64,000 bases of DNA from Chamaea fasciata (GCA_029207755.1 JARCOQ010000003.1:48528971-48592970); one strand, 5' to 3'; positions 1 to 21,964 are shown, counted from the stretch's first letter. Translations and numbers: made by a program. The notes: a model not told the origin generated them from the sequence alone.

Positions 1-3000
1 TTTTACCTCAGAAGTCTTTGTGTGACAGAGACACAGAAGTAGTTTCTTTCTTCTGCTGCTTTGTGCATTTTCCTGCATGTATTATGATAAAAGAGCTGCC
101 TAAACTTGAGAATTTAAGAACATACAAATTAGCACTTTAAGATTATTCATTATAAAAGAGAGAGGAAAAAATCCTAGTGACATTTACCATAGTGTAATCC
201 AGCATAGCAAATGAGTAATTAGAGCAAAACACACAAAATACTAAAAAATTAATCATAGTTTTAACATGGGTAAGTACAATTAAGTTTCAATGTTCAGTTA
301 CCTGCCTACTTACCTTGATCTTCTATTCATAAAATTAGAAATAATTACACATTAGAAAGCCAACCTAATCAGTTATTTCAGCAGTCCACTTAAAATCAAG
401 AAAGACAGCAGCGACTACCTTTGCCTGTCACTTCAAAACAGCACATCCAAAATCCTGCCCTTTTTCTCCAGTGGGTTGCAGCCTGTCTTTATTTAACCCA
501 CTCGCCAATTTTCATAATCCCTTGATATGCACAGTTCTAGGGCTCTTTGGTTTCCCCCTAGACTAACCCACTACAAAGTCCCTTAAAAGGCTTATAAATG
601 TCTGCTTTATCAGTAAAAGGCCTGTCTTCAAGTGAGATAGGCACACCCAGCCTCATCTTGTGAGGCACTGGGCATGCTGTGATGCCATCTACCCCCAGAA
701 ACTGTATTGTATAAGTGTGTGGTTAGTTCTTGCCCTCCAAGAACCAAGTGCCTAAGGTTAAGATAGCATTCACTTGCCATTAGAGATCAAGCGAAAGCAT
801 TCTGTACCTTACAGGATCATCACATAGCATCACCAAGGCTAAATTTCAGTCAGTAGCTTTTGACTTCATAAAAGCCAAACCATAGCTCTGAATACAGATG
901 TTTTACCAGAACTTGGAAGACAACTTTATTATTCATATGTCCTCAGGATATGAACTATAAAAATTAGTTATGTGACTCCGGATATTCATGGTACCAGTGC
1001 ATCCCTGTTTCTCACTTCACAGACAACAACAGACCTGTGACAAAGGTGGAATGCATTATTTCACATATATTTGGACTCAGTAGAAAAGTCAGAAATAGAC
1101 ATGACAAGGATAAAGGATATTACAAACATGGCTATACTCTAAGTTGCCTTGTAAAAGGACATTAAGATGTTCATTGCATGAAGGGATTGTGTTATAACAT
1201 ATTGTATGGGATCTGAAACAACCAGAAAATATTGATGTCCATATGATATCTGTTGAAATTGAAATCAGAAATTCAGCACTGAATTAATTTCTAGAAAATC
1301 TGCTGGGTAAAAATGTTAATTAACCTAGCTATCAAGTTCTTGTTTTCTTTCAAAGTGGTTTTTTTTTAATTCATTTACTTTGCATGGGCTGTCACATGAA
1401 TGAAATCATTTTAGGTACAAAGCAGTATTCTAATTAGTGAGACCACTGGAAAATGTCATTGCATCTTTTTAGAAAACTTGCTGTTTCTTCAGTCACAGGG
1501 GCCAACATCTATGTCACAAGTAAGAGAATAAGTGAAGTACAAATTCCACATGGAAATGGAAATTTCCCCCAAGCAAACAAAACCAGTAGGAACTGGGGTT
1601 CTGTAGTCTAAGGGCAAAATGCATTACAGGCACGAACTGCTGATGAGAGGACAAATACTGACTTTAAATACTGCATATAAACTGAAACAGCGGGCTGAAT
1701 TTGACTGATGGGATTATTTTGTCCTGAGTTTCTCTTCCTCTACAATAAGTATCCATAGCACAGGATACTTTGGATGGTCCTAGGCAGCTGAATAATCAAA
1801 ATATTAAGCTACTTTTTACATAAAACATTTTTCTTGCCTCCTAACATAAGGTAAACTATTCACAAATGAACAAGATTTAATGACAAAAGAATTGCCAGCT
1901 CTCATTATCTGGCCACTACCGCAAAACAAATTCCAGCCCATACATTTGCTCCAGATCCAGCTGTGCTGTGTCCAGTGAGATGAATTTCAAATAAAACTGT
2001 TCTGGAATATCTGCAGCAAATTTTGATTACAAAACATCAAAAGTTTGACCTTTCCTCAGTCATTTATCTCAGTGATTAATCACCAGAACAAGGAAAAACA
2101 TTGGTCTTTTTTCTAATTGGAATTTGTTGGCTTGCCAGCAGTCAGGACTTGTTTTGCATTTAACTGTTAGGATGCAGAGCCCTGTGGTTCCTACCAGTTT
2201 TGTTTGCTTAGAGGAAATGGAGCATTTTTGACACATAAAACTGCATCTCCTTTTGAAAAACCAGACAGATTAAGCTGGTTTGGATTCCTGCTGTTAAGCA
2301 CTTTTTTCCAGTTCTCAAATAATTCAGAGTTTTATCCCTATCTCTTTACAATATTTTAATATTGATTTTTAAAAGTTGACAACAGAACTGAACAAATACC
2401 AAAATTAAAAATAATAATCCTTAGATTGAGGTGAAGTTCCCACTTCCTCAAGGATGACATTAGCTTTTGAGTTGGGAATTTTTTTTATATATAGTTCCTC
2501 TATTAGGACTTCTTTCAAGGACACAATTCTCCTACATAAGCTGCACTTGATGGTTACCCTTTACTTGCTGAGATCAGTGTGCTGAGTTTGAATTTATGGG
2601 ACATCTGTTTTTCTGACATTGCGCAGTGCTCTTTTAACAAAAATATTCTGTAATACTGATTCAGTGCCTGAAAAGAAATCTAAGATACTTGATCTGCACT
2701 TTCAATCTGTAACTGCCAAGTTTGCATTTTCATCAGGGAATAAAATCAGGTTTGTTTGAGAAGATCTATTCTTCACAGCATCACACTGATTGGTTTTAAT
2801 TTAATTACAATTTTTTTGTCAGCTGAAGTCTGCATCACCATCTTACTATTATTCTGGGGATTGCTGCCTTGGTAGCCAGAGCTGTCTGGCATAGCTCATT
2901 TGTCTTTTGTGTTTATATTTTTGGCATAACTCAATACTGTCCATTTTTGGCTGTCCTATAAAATATTGAAATCAATATTTGTTGATTCACTCAACTTCAC

Positions 3001-5359
3001 AGCATCAGTTTTGCACATTACTATCTCAATGCCACTTTTACTACATCTTTATCCTACCCTTTTTCAGGATGCCAACACTGAAGAACACGACTAAGGCATG
3101 GTTAGGGGAATATGTTTAATGGAGTATTATTTATCTCTTTCTGAGTTTGGTGACAAATCCATAAGAAACTCCTGGAGAACCTTCCAGTCATAATGTAATT
3201 TCCAGGTCGGGACTATGTGGGAAGGGAAGGAATTCTGCCTCTAGGTGACACACACTGGCACCATGTCACTTAGTATGCCCAGACTGAGCTGTCAGATGTT
3301 GGTGTTCTGGTCTAACTTGACAGTGGACAAAGAGTGATTTGAAGTTGTGCAGGTATCCACCTGGATGAGGAAGGTTAAGCCTATTAAACAGGAAATGCAG
3401 TGACACCTGAGAGCTACAATTGTGGTGCCTTGAGGGTGGAAGGGAACAAGAATGGACTAAGTGACACCCAGTCTGCCAGGGCTGCTGTCAGGGCTGCCAT
3501 CTGGCTCCATCCCCCGTCTCAAAATCTTCAACACATTTGTTCCAGTGGAGCAGCTGTCCCAGCTCAGCACTTTGTTCATATAGCTGGTAGCTGTAAAGTT
3601 TTTAATCTGATGCTGAATGGATTTATCCTCTCAGGAAATATGGCCTGGAAAACAAGGGCATCCTCCAAAAGAATGCTGCCAGCCTGCTACTGTAACCTTT
3701 TCTGAATAGTTCAATAGGAGTGGATTTTTACTTTCCAGTCTCTCAAATAATCCTATAATTTTTCCAGTGCTCATAAAACAGCATTTCTTAATAGTACTAC
3801 CAATATTCAGTTTCACATATTTGCTGTTTTGGCAAGAGACTGAGATCTACTCATGTGGAACTTGCAGCTAGGGAAATACATTCTCATTAGGAGGATCACC
3901 AATTTCAATATCCAACACGAACTTCTACACGTCAAATTTCCATTTGCTGAAGCCTTTCCACAACACCACATGGGTAAGAAAGGCTTATATACAAGCTTCA
4001 AAGGTTTTATCACTTCCTGACAGTTAATTGCAAATTTGTCTTTTATATTCCACTCCACCTAGGAAAAGATATTCAATGTTCAATGGAGCTTGGCCAAACA
4101 TTTCAAGAGAGTATTTATGAACACTTCTTCAGATTTCCAATAGTTGTCATTTCAGCAATATTCATGTCTGGTTCTCACTGCTGTTTTCCAGGATGAGTTT
4201 TGTTTGATTAAATGTCTGGGAAATTACTAGCTTGTACAAACCCATCTGTATCCGCAGATGAATAAGGATGAATATTGCTAGTGAAACAACTGCATTTAAA
4301 AAAATGAAAGTTTGTTTGTTCCTCAAACATTTTGCAAAGAGAAGCAAGTGTTAAATTCACTGGGGTACTTGAATGGGAAGAACTAGATTCAGCCTCCTTC
4401 TAGTTGGAAGGAAAAAGTTACGTATCTGAATATCCTCTAATATCTATGCAAATCCAACAAACATAGTTTTGTTTTAGCACAGTTTTGCACTACTTCCAAT
4501 TAACTGTGGCATACACCTAAATGTGAGATTCACAATCCCTGTAGATTTTTATGGCTTTCTGAGCCAGCTCAATGACCTGAAAAGACAATACCTGATGGCC
4601 GTGCTGAGCCCCATTTAGGATCCACTGGACTCAACAGAGGGCCACCAATTAACTTCAATGAGCATTTGATAGAAGCCTTATTGCTACACTTGCACCAGCA
4701 GGGGACATGACCTTCTCTGCTTTGTCTACCAGAACTGCCAAATACCCATGCCTAAAATATCACTGTCAAATTTTCAAGAGACTTATAAATCATTGATGGC
4801 TGTTAACATAATCCAAATATCCTTTAAGAAATTCATTTGTTTATAAAAATATTCAAGCGAGATTATGAGTGAAAATTGTTTGAACAAAGGACCGTGATTC
4901 TACAGAACAAATAATATGACTTGTCAGTAAAATGAAGTATCTGTCACATTGGTTTTTGATAGACACAAGCCACTTGGGCAATGGCTCAGCAGAAGAGGAA
5001 ACAGCTTGTGATGCATAGCGCCCATGTCACAAAATGTTATTAAGATACTCTGTCTTGTAGGTAGATTGCATAATGGAAAATGAAGGCAAATCTTACGTAC
5101 TGTGCATTGAATTTCTTTTTCACACGTGTTTCATGTGTTACTCATTTGCTCATTGAACTCACAAACAATGAAACAACTCTTGATTTAGTCTTAAGCCATA
5201 TACAAATTGTTAATACCTAACTATCCAAAAAGTAGTCTACAATTGTGACTATACTTTAGTGATATTTGGACAGAAAAAAGCTGCATGTAAAACAAAACAA
5301 AACAAAAAATAGTAAAATAATATTTAATTCAAAGCAAAATAAAATATATCAAAATGACA
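1..5359 (-). other. GRM1 intron, no gene recognised
   Basis: This stretch lies downstream of the first GRM1 coding exon on the minus strand, so it is most simply GRM1 intron. It is AT-rich. The open frames are short (101 codons at most) and none resembles a known protein. I see no tRNA, no clear repeat family and no exon-like segment with matching splice sites. Short A-rich tracts (for example 5289-5307) are the only low-complexity sequence I would name. Confidence 0.6.
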
Positions 5360-7092
5360 AAGCTAATTTCAAGGATATTAAAAGGAGTAGCCAAAAGAAT
5401 GAAACATGAACAAATTCCATGAACACTGGTCAGGAATACATGAGAGGCTGAGAGCGAAGGATTCAAAAGGATCAAAAAGGCTGGCATGAAAAAGCAAAAA
5501 AGTAAATTTCATAATGCTATTAAAATAAACAAAACAAAATAAATATAAATAAAAGAAATACTTCGAAAAGTCAAGGTTGTGTCCTAATGAGGGAAAGTAA
5601 ACAGAGTATACTTTGAATATTGAAATATAAAACCACAAATCACAAGATGAAGTAATTCTGAGACATAAAGCATAGAATCTAATAACCCACCATTCTTCAA
5701 ATAGTCAAGAAATGGGAAACTAGCCTGATATTCAATGATAACCAATTACATAAAGAGAGCACTCAGGGAAGATAAAACCTCGGCATAAAAGTTAAATTAA
5801 TTCTCTCAGTCTGCACTGTCTGTGAAGGCAGATAGGACAGATCTCACACAATGGTCATTCCTTATGCAGGAGAGAAATGAACCATTGTCTCTGAGTGTCA
5901 ATAGAATGTATTTTAGAACAAATCCAAATTCATAAGGTGTACTTCAACAAATTTCCAATACCAGCTAATTTTCTATTGTGGCATGTTAACACCAGGTACA
6001 GGGGCCTTAGCACAAAAACAAGCAGTAAAGTAGAAAAAGCTATTTTATATTTTCACATATCAGTTTTCATTTTTAACTGAATTTATGGAGAGTAGAGAGG
6101 CATAGAGGGTAATCCAGTGAACAACAGACATGAATTTTCTGCAGACTTTAGGTATTTCTTCACAAAGCTAATTGATAGGAACAACAACAAAACAGTGTTA
6201 TGGTTCAAGTAAATAAATATGCCATATCAGGAAAAAACTAACATAACTTTCAAAAAAAATAAAACACCCACATATCTCAGAAGCTAATTAGACTTCTTTT
6301 TTGGAGCAGGTAACCATCTGAGTAATACAATCACTATAGAGTACTTACGACTTAAGAAAGTTTTTGATGAGGTCTCTTATTAAAGTCTTTGACAAAAATA
6401 GAGGTAATATGGGATATAACAGAAAGTCCTGGATTAATAATTGGCTAATAGATAGGAACCAAAGTGTAGCAAATAAAATTTGTCTTAATAAAGTAGGGGT
6501 AACACATGAGGAAAACCCCATGTGTAATGGCCTCTGAAATAAGCCTTACCGTTTAAGAAGATTTTGTGGTAATTTTAAGGTATTTTCTGACAACATCCAT
6601 TCAGTGAATGGTGGCAATTATAAAAGTAATGACTGGAAGTTTATCAGGAAAGGTCTGAGAGCAATACCGAAATTGTCACCTCACAAGAGTGTTTAACCAT
6701 GGTGCACCACACCCTGAATACTGAATGTAGCTCTGCTTGCCCACATTTCATATTGGAATTAGAAGAAGGGAATAATGATCAGGATTAACAAATGATGAAT
6801 AGTTTTGTATGAACTTCTGAAGGCAATGCAGTTATCAGAGAATAGTTTGAAGGAAACATTCCTTCACACAAGATACAATTAATTTATAAGATTGAGGGAA
6901 AACTTCTTTTCTGTGTTACTGAGCACTGGGACAGGCTGACCTAAAAGATTGTGGAATCTCCTCCCCAGGAGATATACAAAAGCCATCTAGATGAGTAAGA
7001 TGCTTTAGTGTACCCTGCTTGAGCAGGGAGGCTGGATTAGATGACCTCCAGTGGTCTGTCACAACCTTAACCATTCTGTGATTCTGTGATAC
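5360..7092 (+). mobile_element. Old, degenerate CR1-like LINE fragment
   Basis: The 3' part (about 6900-7092) reads like a CR1 3' region: a segment about an insect-like 'one-line' promoterless tail with 'ctggattagatgacctcc' followed by an 'attctgtgattctgtgata' end, the typical CR1 terminal octamer repeat. Upstream, 6330-6480 resembles the reverse-transcriptase part of the CR1 second ORF (the region coding the FDxV and SWIxxWL-type segments), but every frame is broken by stops and gaps. The similarity fades towards 5360, so the left border is soft. It lies inside the GRM1 intron in antisense to that gene and is certainly inactive. Confidence 0.55.
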
Positions 7093-14839
<7,747 letters not shown>

Positions 14840-15830
14840 AGGCAACCGCGGGCAAAGCCCCGATGTGCCTTACCGGCACGCCTGCCGTGCAGACAGGCTT
14901 CGAGCGGGGAGCGGCGGCGAGCCCGGCGACAGGGCTTGGCGGCTGGAAACGCCGTGCTGGCAGAGAAGATGCCGCCGCCGCCGCCCGGGAGCGCGGCCGG
15001 GCTGGGTCCCCTGTTGCACGACGAGCCGTCAGCACCCGAGACAGCGCCCGGCAGCCGGGGCAGCGGCCGGACCGGGGCCCCGCCGCACCCCGTCCGTGTC
15101 TCCCTGTCCCGCCGTCCTCTGCCCGCAGTCTCTATGTCCCGACACCCCGCTGCCTCGGCGCTCCAGTGTCCCGCTGTCCCGGCCCCGCCACCGCCGGCTC
15201 GGCCGCTCGCCAGCACTGCGGGGCGCTTCCCCAAAACTTCTGCCCCCCGCCAGGCGCTGCTGCCGCGCTGTCCCCGGATGCACACGCACCGCGGCTCACA
15301 CACACACAGGCTCTGCCCGCACACGCTCGCTCACACACCCGCACAGCCCTCCCGGAACTCGGAGCCCGCCGCGGCACGCACCGGCCCGGGCTGGCCGCCG
15401 CTCCGTCCCTCCCCGCCGGCGGCCAGGGCTGCCGGGGCCGGGGGCTGCGCGTCCGCCGAGCGGCGCGGTGGGCTGGAGACGCTCCCGATGAAGGCGACGC
15501 TCCGAGAGGAGCCGCCGTCCTGGCCGCGCGTCCGCACCCGCCGGCGGGAAGAGCCGCCCGAACAGGCTCCCTCCCGCGGGCAGCTCCGCAGCCCCGTCTC
15601 CCAGGTGCCATCCGCCTGTCCTGCCTGCCCCGCGGGCCGTCCCACGGCTGAGCCCCGCGGTCCGCTCGGAGGGTCACCCCTGAGACGTACCTGGCCGGGT
15701 GAGGCAGTGGCTCCCTGCCTGCCGAGAGCGGGCATTGGCGGCTCTCCGGCCGCCCCGAGCTGGCTCGCTGGCGGCGGGGCGACGGCTGTGGGCTGGGCGC
15801 GGGTGCCCTCTGTCTTCAGCACCGCTCCAC
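14840..15830 (-). promoter_or_regulatory. CpG island, probable GRM1 promoter or first-exon region
   Basis: About 1 kb of very GC-rich sequence with dense CpG, flanked by AT-rich DNA, lying 0.9 kb upstream of the GRM1 start codon. It contains a short GCC run at 14969-14984 and a CA-rich patch at 15296-15350. Long open frames on both strands (up to 335 codons) are low-complexity Pro/Arg/Ala translations caused by the base composition, not genes. By position it is the best candidate for GRM1 transcription start sites and a noncoding first exon. No TATA box is evident and I cannot place the start site. Confidence 0.7.
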
Positions 15831-18800
15831 CGCAAGGAAAAAAACAGGTCATCCCGGGCTCATCCATTATCTCATACAGAAGGATCAGTCATTTTCTCCC
15901 CCTCCTTAATTTTTTTTTCGGCTATTGTCTTGTAAACGAGTAAGGAAACATCACCCGGAGCACGCTGCGGCTGCCGGGGAGGTGTTGGCTCTCACCTCCC
16001 GTGGCTCTTAATTTATTATCATCCTGCCTCAATTAGCAAGAGCCAGAGTTAAAGCGAGAGGCTGATGCTAGAAGAGGACCCAGACCACGTTCGGGAGACC
16101 CGAGACAATGAAATGTGCCGCTCTGCCTCACGGGCAGGGCTTCCCTATTAAAATAAATATTTATATAAGGGATGGGGGGTGGGAACGAAACAGAAAAAAA
16201 TACACAGCAACAAGATAAATAATCTGTAAAGATAAAGGCATAAAAGGCATTGAGATTGCAGTTTTCAGGTCAAGATGAACCTAAATGAAGCACGTGAGAG
16301 GCACGCCAGATTAAAATAATACCAGATTGAAAAATCATAATTCAGACGACCTGCTTGCATCCCTAACACAGGTCTCGGGTGTTTTACTTGACTGTATGAA
16401 AGTTAAAGTTAGATTACCTCCCCGCTGGGAACTCTATAGATATTTGCCCTACTTTTGAAAGAAAGAGGCAAGGACAAACATTTAACTATTGCTCATTCAG
16501 AGACGGGTTTGCAGTGAGTGCTGCCTCAGGGGTGTCTTCTCCTTTTGTCAATATCTGAGCTGCTTTCATTGTCACACAGCTAGTTATTTGTCTGCACGAC
16601 AAATTCGTTTCGTTTATCCATGAACTGTGTTTATTATGGAGAACCCAGCACAGGGGGTTGCTGGTGGCCTCTTCCCCTGCAGGTAATGTTTCCCAAGGAG
16701 GGAACCAGGGTCAAAGGGGCTGTCTGTCCTCTGCCTGTGGGCATCAAGCTTCCCCAAGGCCAGCCTAGGGCAGTTCTGCCAGGGCTAGATCTGGAGAGAC
16801 ATTCAGATGTGCCCAAAAGGGGGGACAAATTTCCCTTCACACACGTTTTAATGATTAAACTTCAATTTCTGCCCTTGACACAATGAACCTGCAGTACACC
16901 AGAAAACTGTTCCAATGGTTAAGTTTTTGGTTTGCTTCTCTGGCTTTGTCAGGGGAAGCACTTGCAAATGCTCCCACTGATTCTTCCCTGTAGCCTTCAT
17001 CCCCTCTAACCTGGCACTCACAAAGACAGAAGGTCTTTATGCTGAGGCTCGTGCAGAGCTGTCATGCAGAACTGTTCTCCCTCAGTGATGGTCTGAGTTT
17101 TGCTGAGACTGGAAAGCAGGTCACTGGGTCCTGATGCCCAGCCATGGCTGCAAATGCTGTCTCTCCCACCCTTTCAGGAGCAAGTGGGAGTAGGTGGAAA
17201 TGGGCAGAAGTCTGGGGCTCATATGAAGACACCTGGGATATCTTTAGGAAAGGCCAGGGAAAGACAGCACTGGGACTGCAGTGGCTTTGATCTTCCCCAG
17301 CCTGACCATCATGGGGGAAGCAAAGGCTTTCCCCACTGGGAAGTAGCACCACTAGCACTGCTGTCTTTGTCCCACAAAGAGGCCAGAGTCATCCCACTGC
17401 CTTTTGTCCCTGACTCCTACACATCCTGATCCTGCTGTGGTCCACAGATCTAGTATTTCTCCCCTCAGAAACAGCCCATGTCTCCAGTCCTACCACCTTC
17501 ACAAATTTCTTAACATATAGTCCCTTTATCATCTGGTAACTATCCTTGAGGCACTACATGGGACTGCATATTTTTGCAGAGATGTGAGCTGCCATCAAGC
17601 AGGGAATCAGGGCAAAACCAGAGCAAGGCTGGAGCTGTCTTGTAAGCAGTGATTCCTTTCCAAGGGAAATTGCCTGTTGTTGAATATTTTTTCTCTGTGA
17701 AATGAAGGACAAGTGAATAATTTTCATATTCCCATGTTACACAATTTAAAAATCACTTGGAGGTTGATTGAAATATTCTGTTTTGATGGCATCCAAAGTG
17801 TTTTGTTCGGTTTTCTTTTTAAACATTTTGTACAATGCAGAACAGTTTTTACTTCAGATAAAATCAATCATTAACATAAAATGGTTGTTCCACTATTTCT
17901 TCCAAAAAAATTCTTTTTTTTCTACTTCTATTTCATCAGAGTTATCTCTTTTGACAGAAAATTTTCTACTGGAAAAGTTCTGTTCAGGTCTTATGAGAAA
18001 GGCCACTGTATTGTAGAAAATGGTTTGAAAGGAGGTTTGTTTGGAGTAGCAATGGCTTAAGCCTGGAAACCTGATGTGTTGAAATCCCACTTTTGGTTTC
18101 CCAAACACGGCTACTCCCTCCTCTACTTCCAGCCAAGAGAGACAAGTCAGATTGTCTATCCAGCTGTACAGACTCTCCAGCTAAATTACTGGGGACATTT
18201 AAAGCTGTTCTACAAGGATCAATGCTGCTAAAGTTATAAAGTTTTATTCCGCACATAAAAGCTCATTTGTTCCTGTATGAAGTAAGTTGAAAAATATACC
18301 AGCTATCTGATAAATTGTCTCCAGTCCTTTTTATTCCGCTCACTCAGCTCTTTTTCTTTCATGATTTAAAAGTGTCACTGGCTATATGTAAACACTGCGC
18401 ATGCAAAATATGCATAGGTAGCCCACTGTTGTAGATACCGAATTGTTTGCCTATGAACAAAGATTTAGAATCATCGTCATCTAGCAGGCTTGTTCAGATA
18501 AAACAGGAATTTAATCTTACTAATATGCTAGATACATTTTCTCCTTTCCTCTTAACAAAGTAAACATTTCTCGTAGGTTTTTGTTTAAAATATGTGCCAA
18601 CTACAGCATCATTTTCACCTCCTTTCTTGTATTTAGGCTTTCAAGTTGCCCTCTCTGTAAGAAATAAAGCAACAGTGTTTTTAAGTTTTGATTGCTTACA
18701 CTTATTTGCTACAACAGCTAAGAAATGAACATAAATGGATCGATGTCTGCATATATCGAGCTTTTTAAAGGTCTGATTGCTCAGCTGTTCCTCGTACTAG

Positions 18801-18910
18801 TAGATCCATTAAAATGAAATGGGATTAATCCATGAAATTTAGGACTCACTTCTGAGATACTTAGAAACTCGCAATAGCTTCTACACAAACATATGACTTT
18901 ATGGAGTTAC

Positions 18911-18935
18911 TTTTTTTTTTTTTTTTTTTTTTTTT
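18911..18935. repeat. Poly-T tract, 25 bases
   Basis: An uninterrupted run of 25 T in intergenic DNA. No retroposed element is recognisable beside it. Confidence 0.9.
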
Positions 18936-20904
18936 GACAGGAATAGATACTCCTTGAACCCAAGGATTCCCAGAAATTCAAAAACTATCATTGGTAATCA
19001 TCCAACACCCTCTTAGCCCACTGTCTCAAGTCACACTATTATCAGCATATTTTACAGATTCAGGTGATTTTGCATCCTTTTAAAAATGTTCTTCCTTTTG
19101 GATTTTCTCAAGAGGGAAGTACCTGCCTGTTTATGATTTCAGATGTCTTTCAAACAAATGTGAGGTCCAAATCAATGCAAAATTCAGTATTCAGGGATGT
19201 CTTGTAAATTTTTTACACTCTCTAAGGATTATAGAATCCATTAAGTGATAAATAGAGTAGATTTATTCAGACATTCAGCAGTTTTCATCTCAGGCTAGCA
19301 AAGCTGTTAATAAGCTAAGAGTAATTCTTTTTACATTTAAAAATAAGTAACTGATTGCTTTTACAACTCAATATTAGACAACTTTCAGCAGAACTGCTTC
19401 ATTCCAACTGCAAAGCAGGGAGACTGGGAGAACATGGTCCAGAAGACAAAGGGCCTGATCTCTCCTCAGTGGAAACTCATCTCACAAATGGTTCCCTTAC
19501 CACAGGCCTGTGCCCTCCAAGCAATGACATGCAATAATCAAAGGCAGCTGGTTTCTGCTCCTTACAGAGAGGACACATGTCTCAAATCTTGAAGGTTTCC
19601 CGGGCATCTGCTCTTGTGAAACCCAATGACAAATTTTGGTCTCGTGGCAATGGAGATGCTCCCAAGTAGTGAATGAGAAGTCAGCTGAATGTCTTCTTTG
19701 CTAAACAACATGACTTTTCAGTCCTGGATAATGTTTAAAATCATTCCTGTATTTATTTTCTAACTGCAAAAATGTACTTAGGGTGCCCCCTAGGCCAAAA
19801 TGCTACGCAGTGTTTACAACATCAGCTTACATCAATTCTATCCAGTTTGATTAATTTTGATATAACTCCCTTGCCCTGAAATCCCCTGATTTCCCTGAAA
19901 TTATCCCCTGAAACAACATGAGTAAATAGATAAGTCTCTGCTGGGACTTGCATACCAACAAGCTTACACTACACCAGGCCAAAAAGAAAAGTGCATTTCA
20001 AAGTCAAAGGTCCACAGTTCCTGAGCTTCAGACTTTCAATTTAAAATCCACAGACTTCTAATTTAATTTGGAAATGTCAGTCTGAATCATTCTGGCTGAA
20101 CTCACCAGACAGGAACTTATATAAGTGTGAAAGGAGAGACAGTACCTTGGATATATAGGATTTAGTACAGATTAAAGAGACAGGTCTAGTTAATTAGATT
20201 GTAACTAACAGGACAAGGAATTTAACAAGAAGTCACCATCCCTTATGGAGCCAGATTTGGTACTCTGTGGGAAATATGGCAGCTGAAGCATCAGCTAGCC
20301 AAATTTTCCAGTGATTTTCAAGGACAGCCCCATGTAAAGCCATCTGCAGGAATTCAGTCTGGTACCGGTGAAAACTGGTAACGCCTACATACAGAAAGGA
20401 AGTCCTTGCTGTGGAAAGGTGTTCCTGCTCTGTCCTGCCATCTCGGCTTTCAGGCTGCAGCCGAGGGTGAGAAAGACCTCATGCTGCAGATTGCAGTTAC
20501 AAAACGAACCAGTAACTTGTGAAGATCGAAAGTTTACTTTGTACAAACCATACAATGTAACGACACATCTCTGCCCTGCTCTGAGAGAAACTGCACGCAG
20601 CTAGTAATTTCTGAAATTTTCCCCGTGACTACAGTAAGCAGTGAAGAAAACAGCTCTGTGTTTACTGGCTGCTATTTGTGTCCTTCATTTCTCCATACAG
20701 AACCCTTAGAGACATATTGTAAAACAAAAAGAAGGAAAAAAATTAAAAATCACAAATATCAGAGACAGAAAAAGCTAGCAGTCTTTTCAAAATGAGATTC
20801 TTTTACATATGACTAAAGAATCAGAGGAAGTTTTACAAATATCAGTTTAGCAATTAAACAATGTGCTACAAACACCTTACATACTTTAAAGAACCTTTCC
20901 AGTG

Positions 20905-20906
<2 letters not shown>

Positions 20907-20939
<33 letters not shown>
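20907..20939. repeat. Poly-A tract, 33 bases
   Basis: An uninterrupted run of 33 A followed by GGAAAAAAG. No processed pseudogene is recognisable on the 5' side, so I treat it as a simple repeat. Confidence 0.9.
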
Positions 20940-20941
<2 letters not shown>

Positions 20942-21429
20942 AAAAAAGCACAAATTAACATGCTGAATACCTCTGAATGTTAATTTTTCCATTTGCAGTC
21001 TGTTGCTGTTTATGTAACACTGTATACAGGATACTTTGTCAGCTTCCATAAATACCTTTCTCTGAAGTCTGCAGTAGCAAATAAAATAAGGAGGAATGGA
21101 ATGCCTTAAAGATTATTAGGATTTGGTGGTGACCTTTAACTGAAATGATCTCATTTTCTACACTGCACCGCCTTTATGCATTTGCAATTGTTCAGGATGG
21201 ATAGAAAGGATACCTTAAAATCACTGCCAGCAGACTGCTCAGTTTTATTCACTTTTTTCTTGCTATACCTGGTTGTAAATGAACTCAGAGATGTCAACTC
21301 TGAGCTGACAGGGGAACTTCCAGCCTATCATTCTAGTTTCACAATCATTTTTTTCATTATTTTTTAAATGTAGGAAATGTGACAGAATAGCACATCATTG
21401 TGTAGTAACTCAATAAAATAATGTGAATC

Positions 21430-21964
21430 TGTGCTTGTTTTGGAAGGGATAGAGCTAATTTTCTTCACAGTAGCTGGTGCAGGGTTGTGGTTTGGATTTG
21501 TGCTGGTAACAATGCAGAGATAACACAGAGATAACACAGACATAACACTGAGATAACACATCGATGTCTTTGCTGCTGTTAGGCAGGCCTCGCTCAGAGC
21601 CAAGGCCTTTTCTGTCTCTCACTCCGCTGCACCAGTGAGGACACTGGGGATGCACAAGGATTTTGGAGGGAACACAGCTGGGACATCCAACCCCAAGTGA
21701 CCACAGGGATATTCCAAACTATAGGGGGTTATGCTCAGCATATAGAGCCGGAGGAAGAAGGAGGAAGGAGGGAACATTTGGAGCAATGGTGTTTTTCTTC
21801 TCAAGTGACCATTACAGGTGATGGAGCTCTGCTTTCCCAGGGATGGCTGGACACCTATCTGCCAGTGGGAAGCAGGGAATTAATTCCTTATTTTGCTTTG
21901 CTTCTATGAATGGCTTTTGCTTTCCCTATTAAATTGTCTTCATCTTAATCCATGGGTTTTCTCA
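21430..21964 (+). mobile_element. Solo LTR of an avian endogenous retrovirus (copy 1)
   Basis: The segment begins TG and ends CA, and follows the pattern of a bird ERV LTR family: an opening like 'gggatagagctaattttctt', a middle with 'gggatattccaaac', and a 3' part with 'ctattaaattgtctt' (poly-A signal variant) and 'catgggttttctca'. No retroviral genes flank it, so it is a solo LTR. A second copy of the family in the same orientation lies at 44239-44695. An 11-bp tandem repeat (21515-21560) has expanded inside it. No clean target-site duplication is visible, which suggests an old insertion. I do not assign a database family name. Confidence 0.75.
21515..21560 (+). repeat. 11-bp tandem repeat inside LTR copy 1
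   Basis: About four copies of CAGAGATAACA, two identical and two with substitutions. In copy 2 of the LTR the equivalent segment has no such expansion, so it arose after insertion or in a subfamily. Confidence 0.8.

Larger units (their letters stand above)
15831..21429. other. Intergenic DNA between GRM1 and SHPRH, proximal part
   Basis: I see no gene here. AT-rich motifs near 16141-16170 (a run resembling MEF2-type sites) and a segment at about 18370-18800 with octamer-like and SOX-like words could be regulatory, but this rests on motif resemblance alone. Open frames at 16620-17430 do not resemble known proteins. Homopolymers are listed separately. Confidence 0.5.

Noticed and set aside
20907..20939. 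Poly-A tail of a processed pseudogene
   Set aside because: No coding remnant or duplicated flanks are recognisable 5' of the run.
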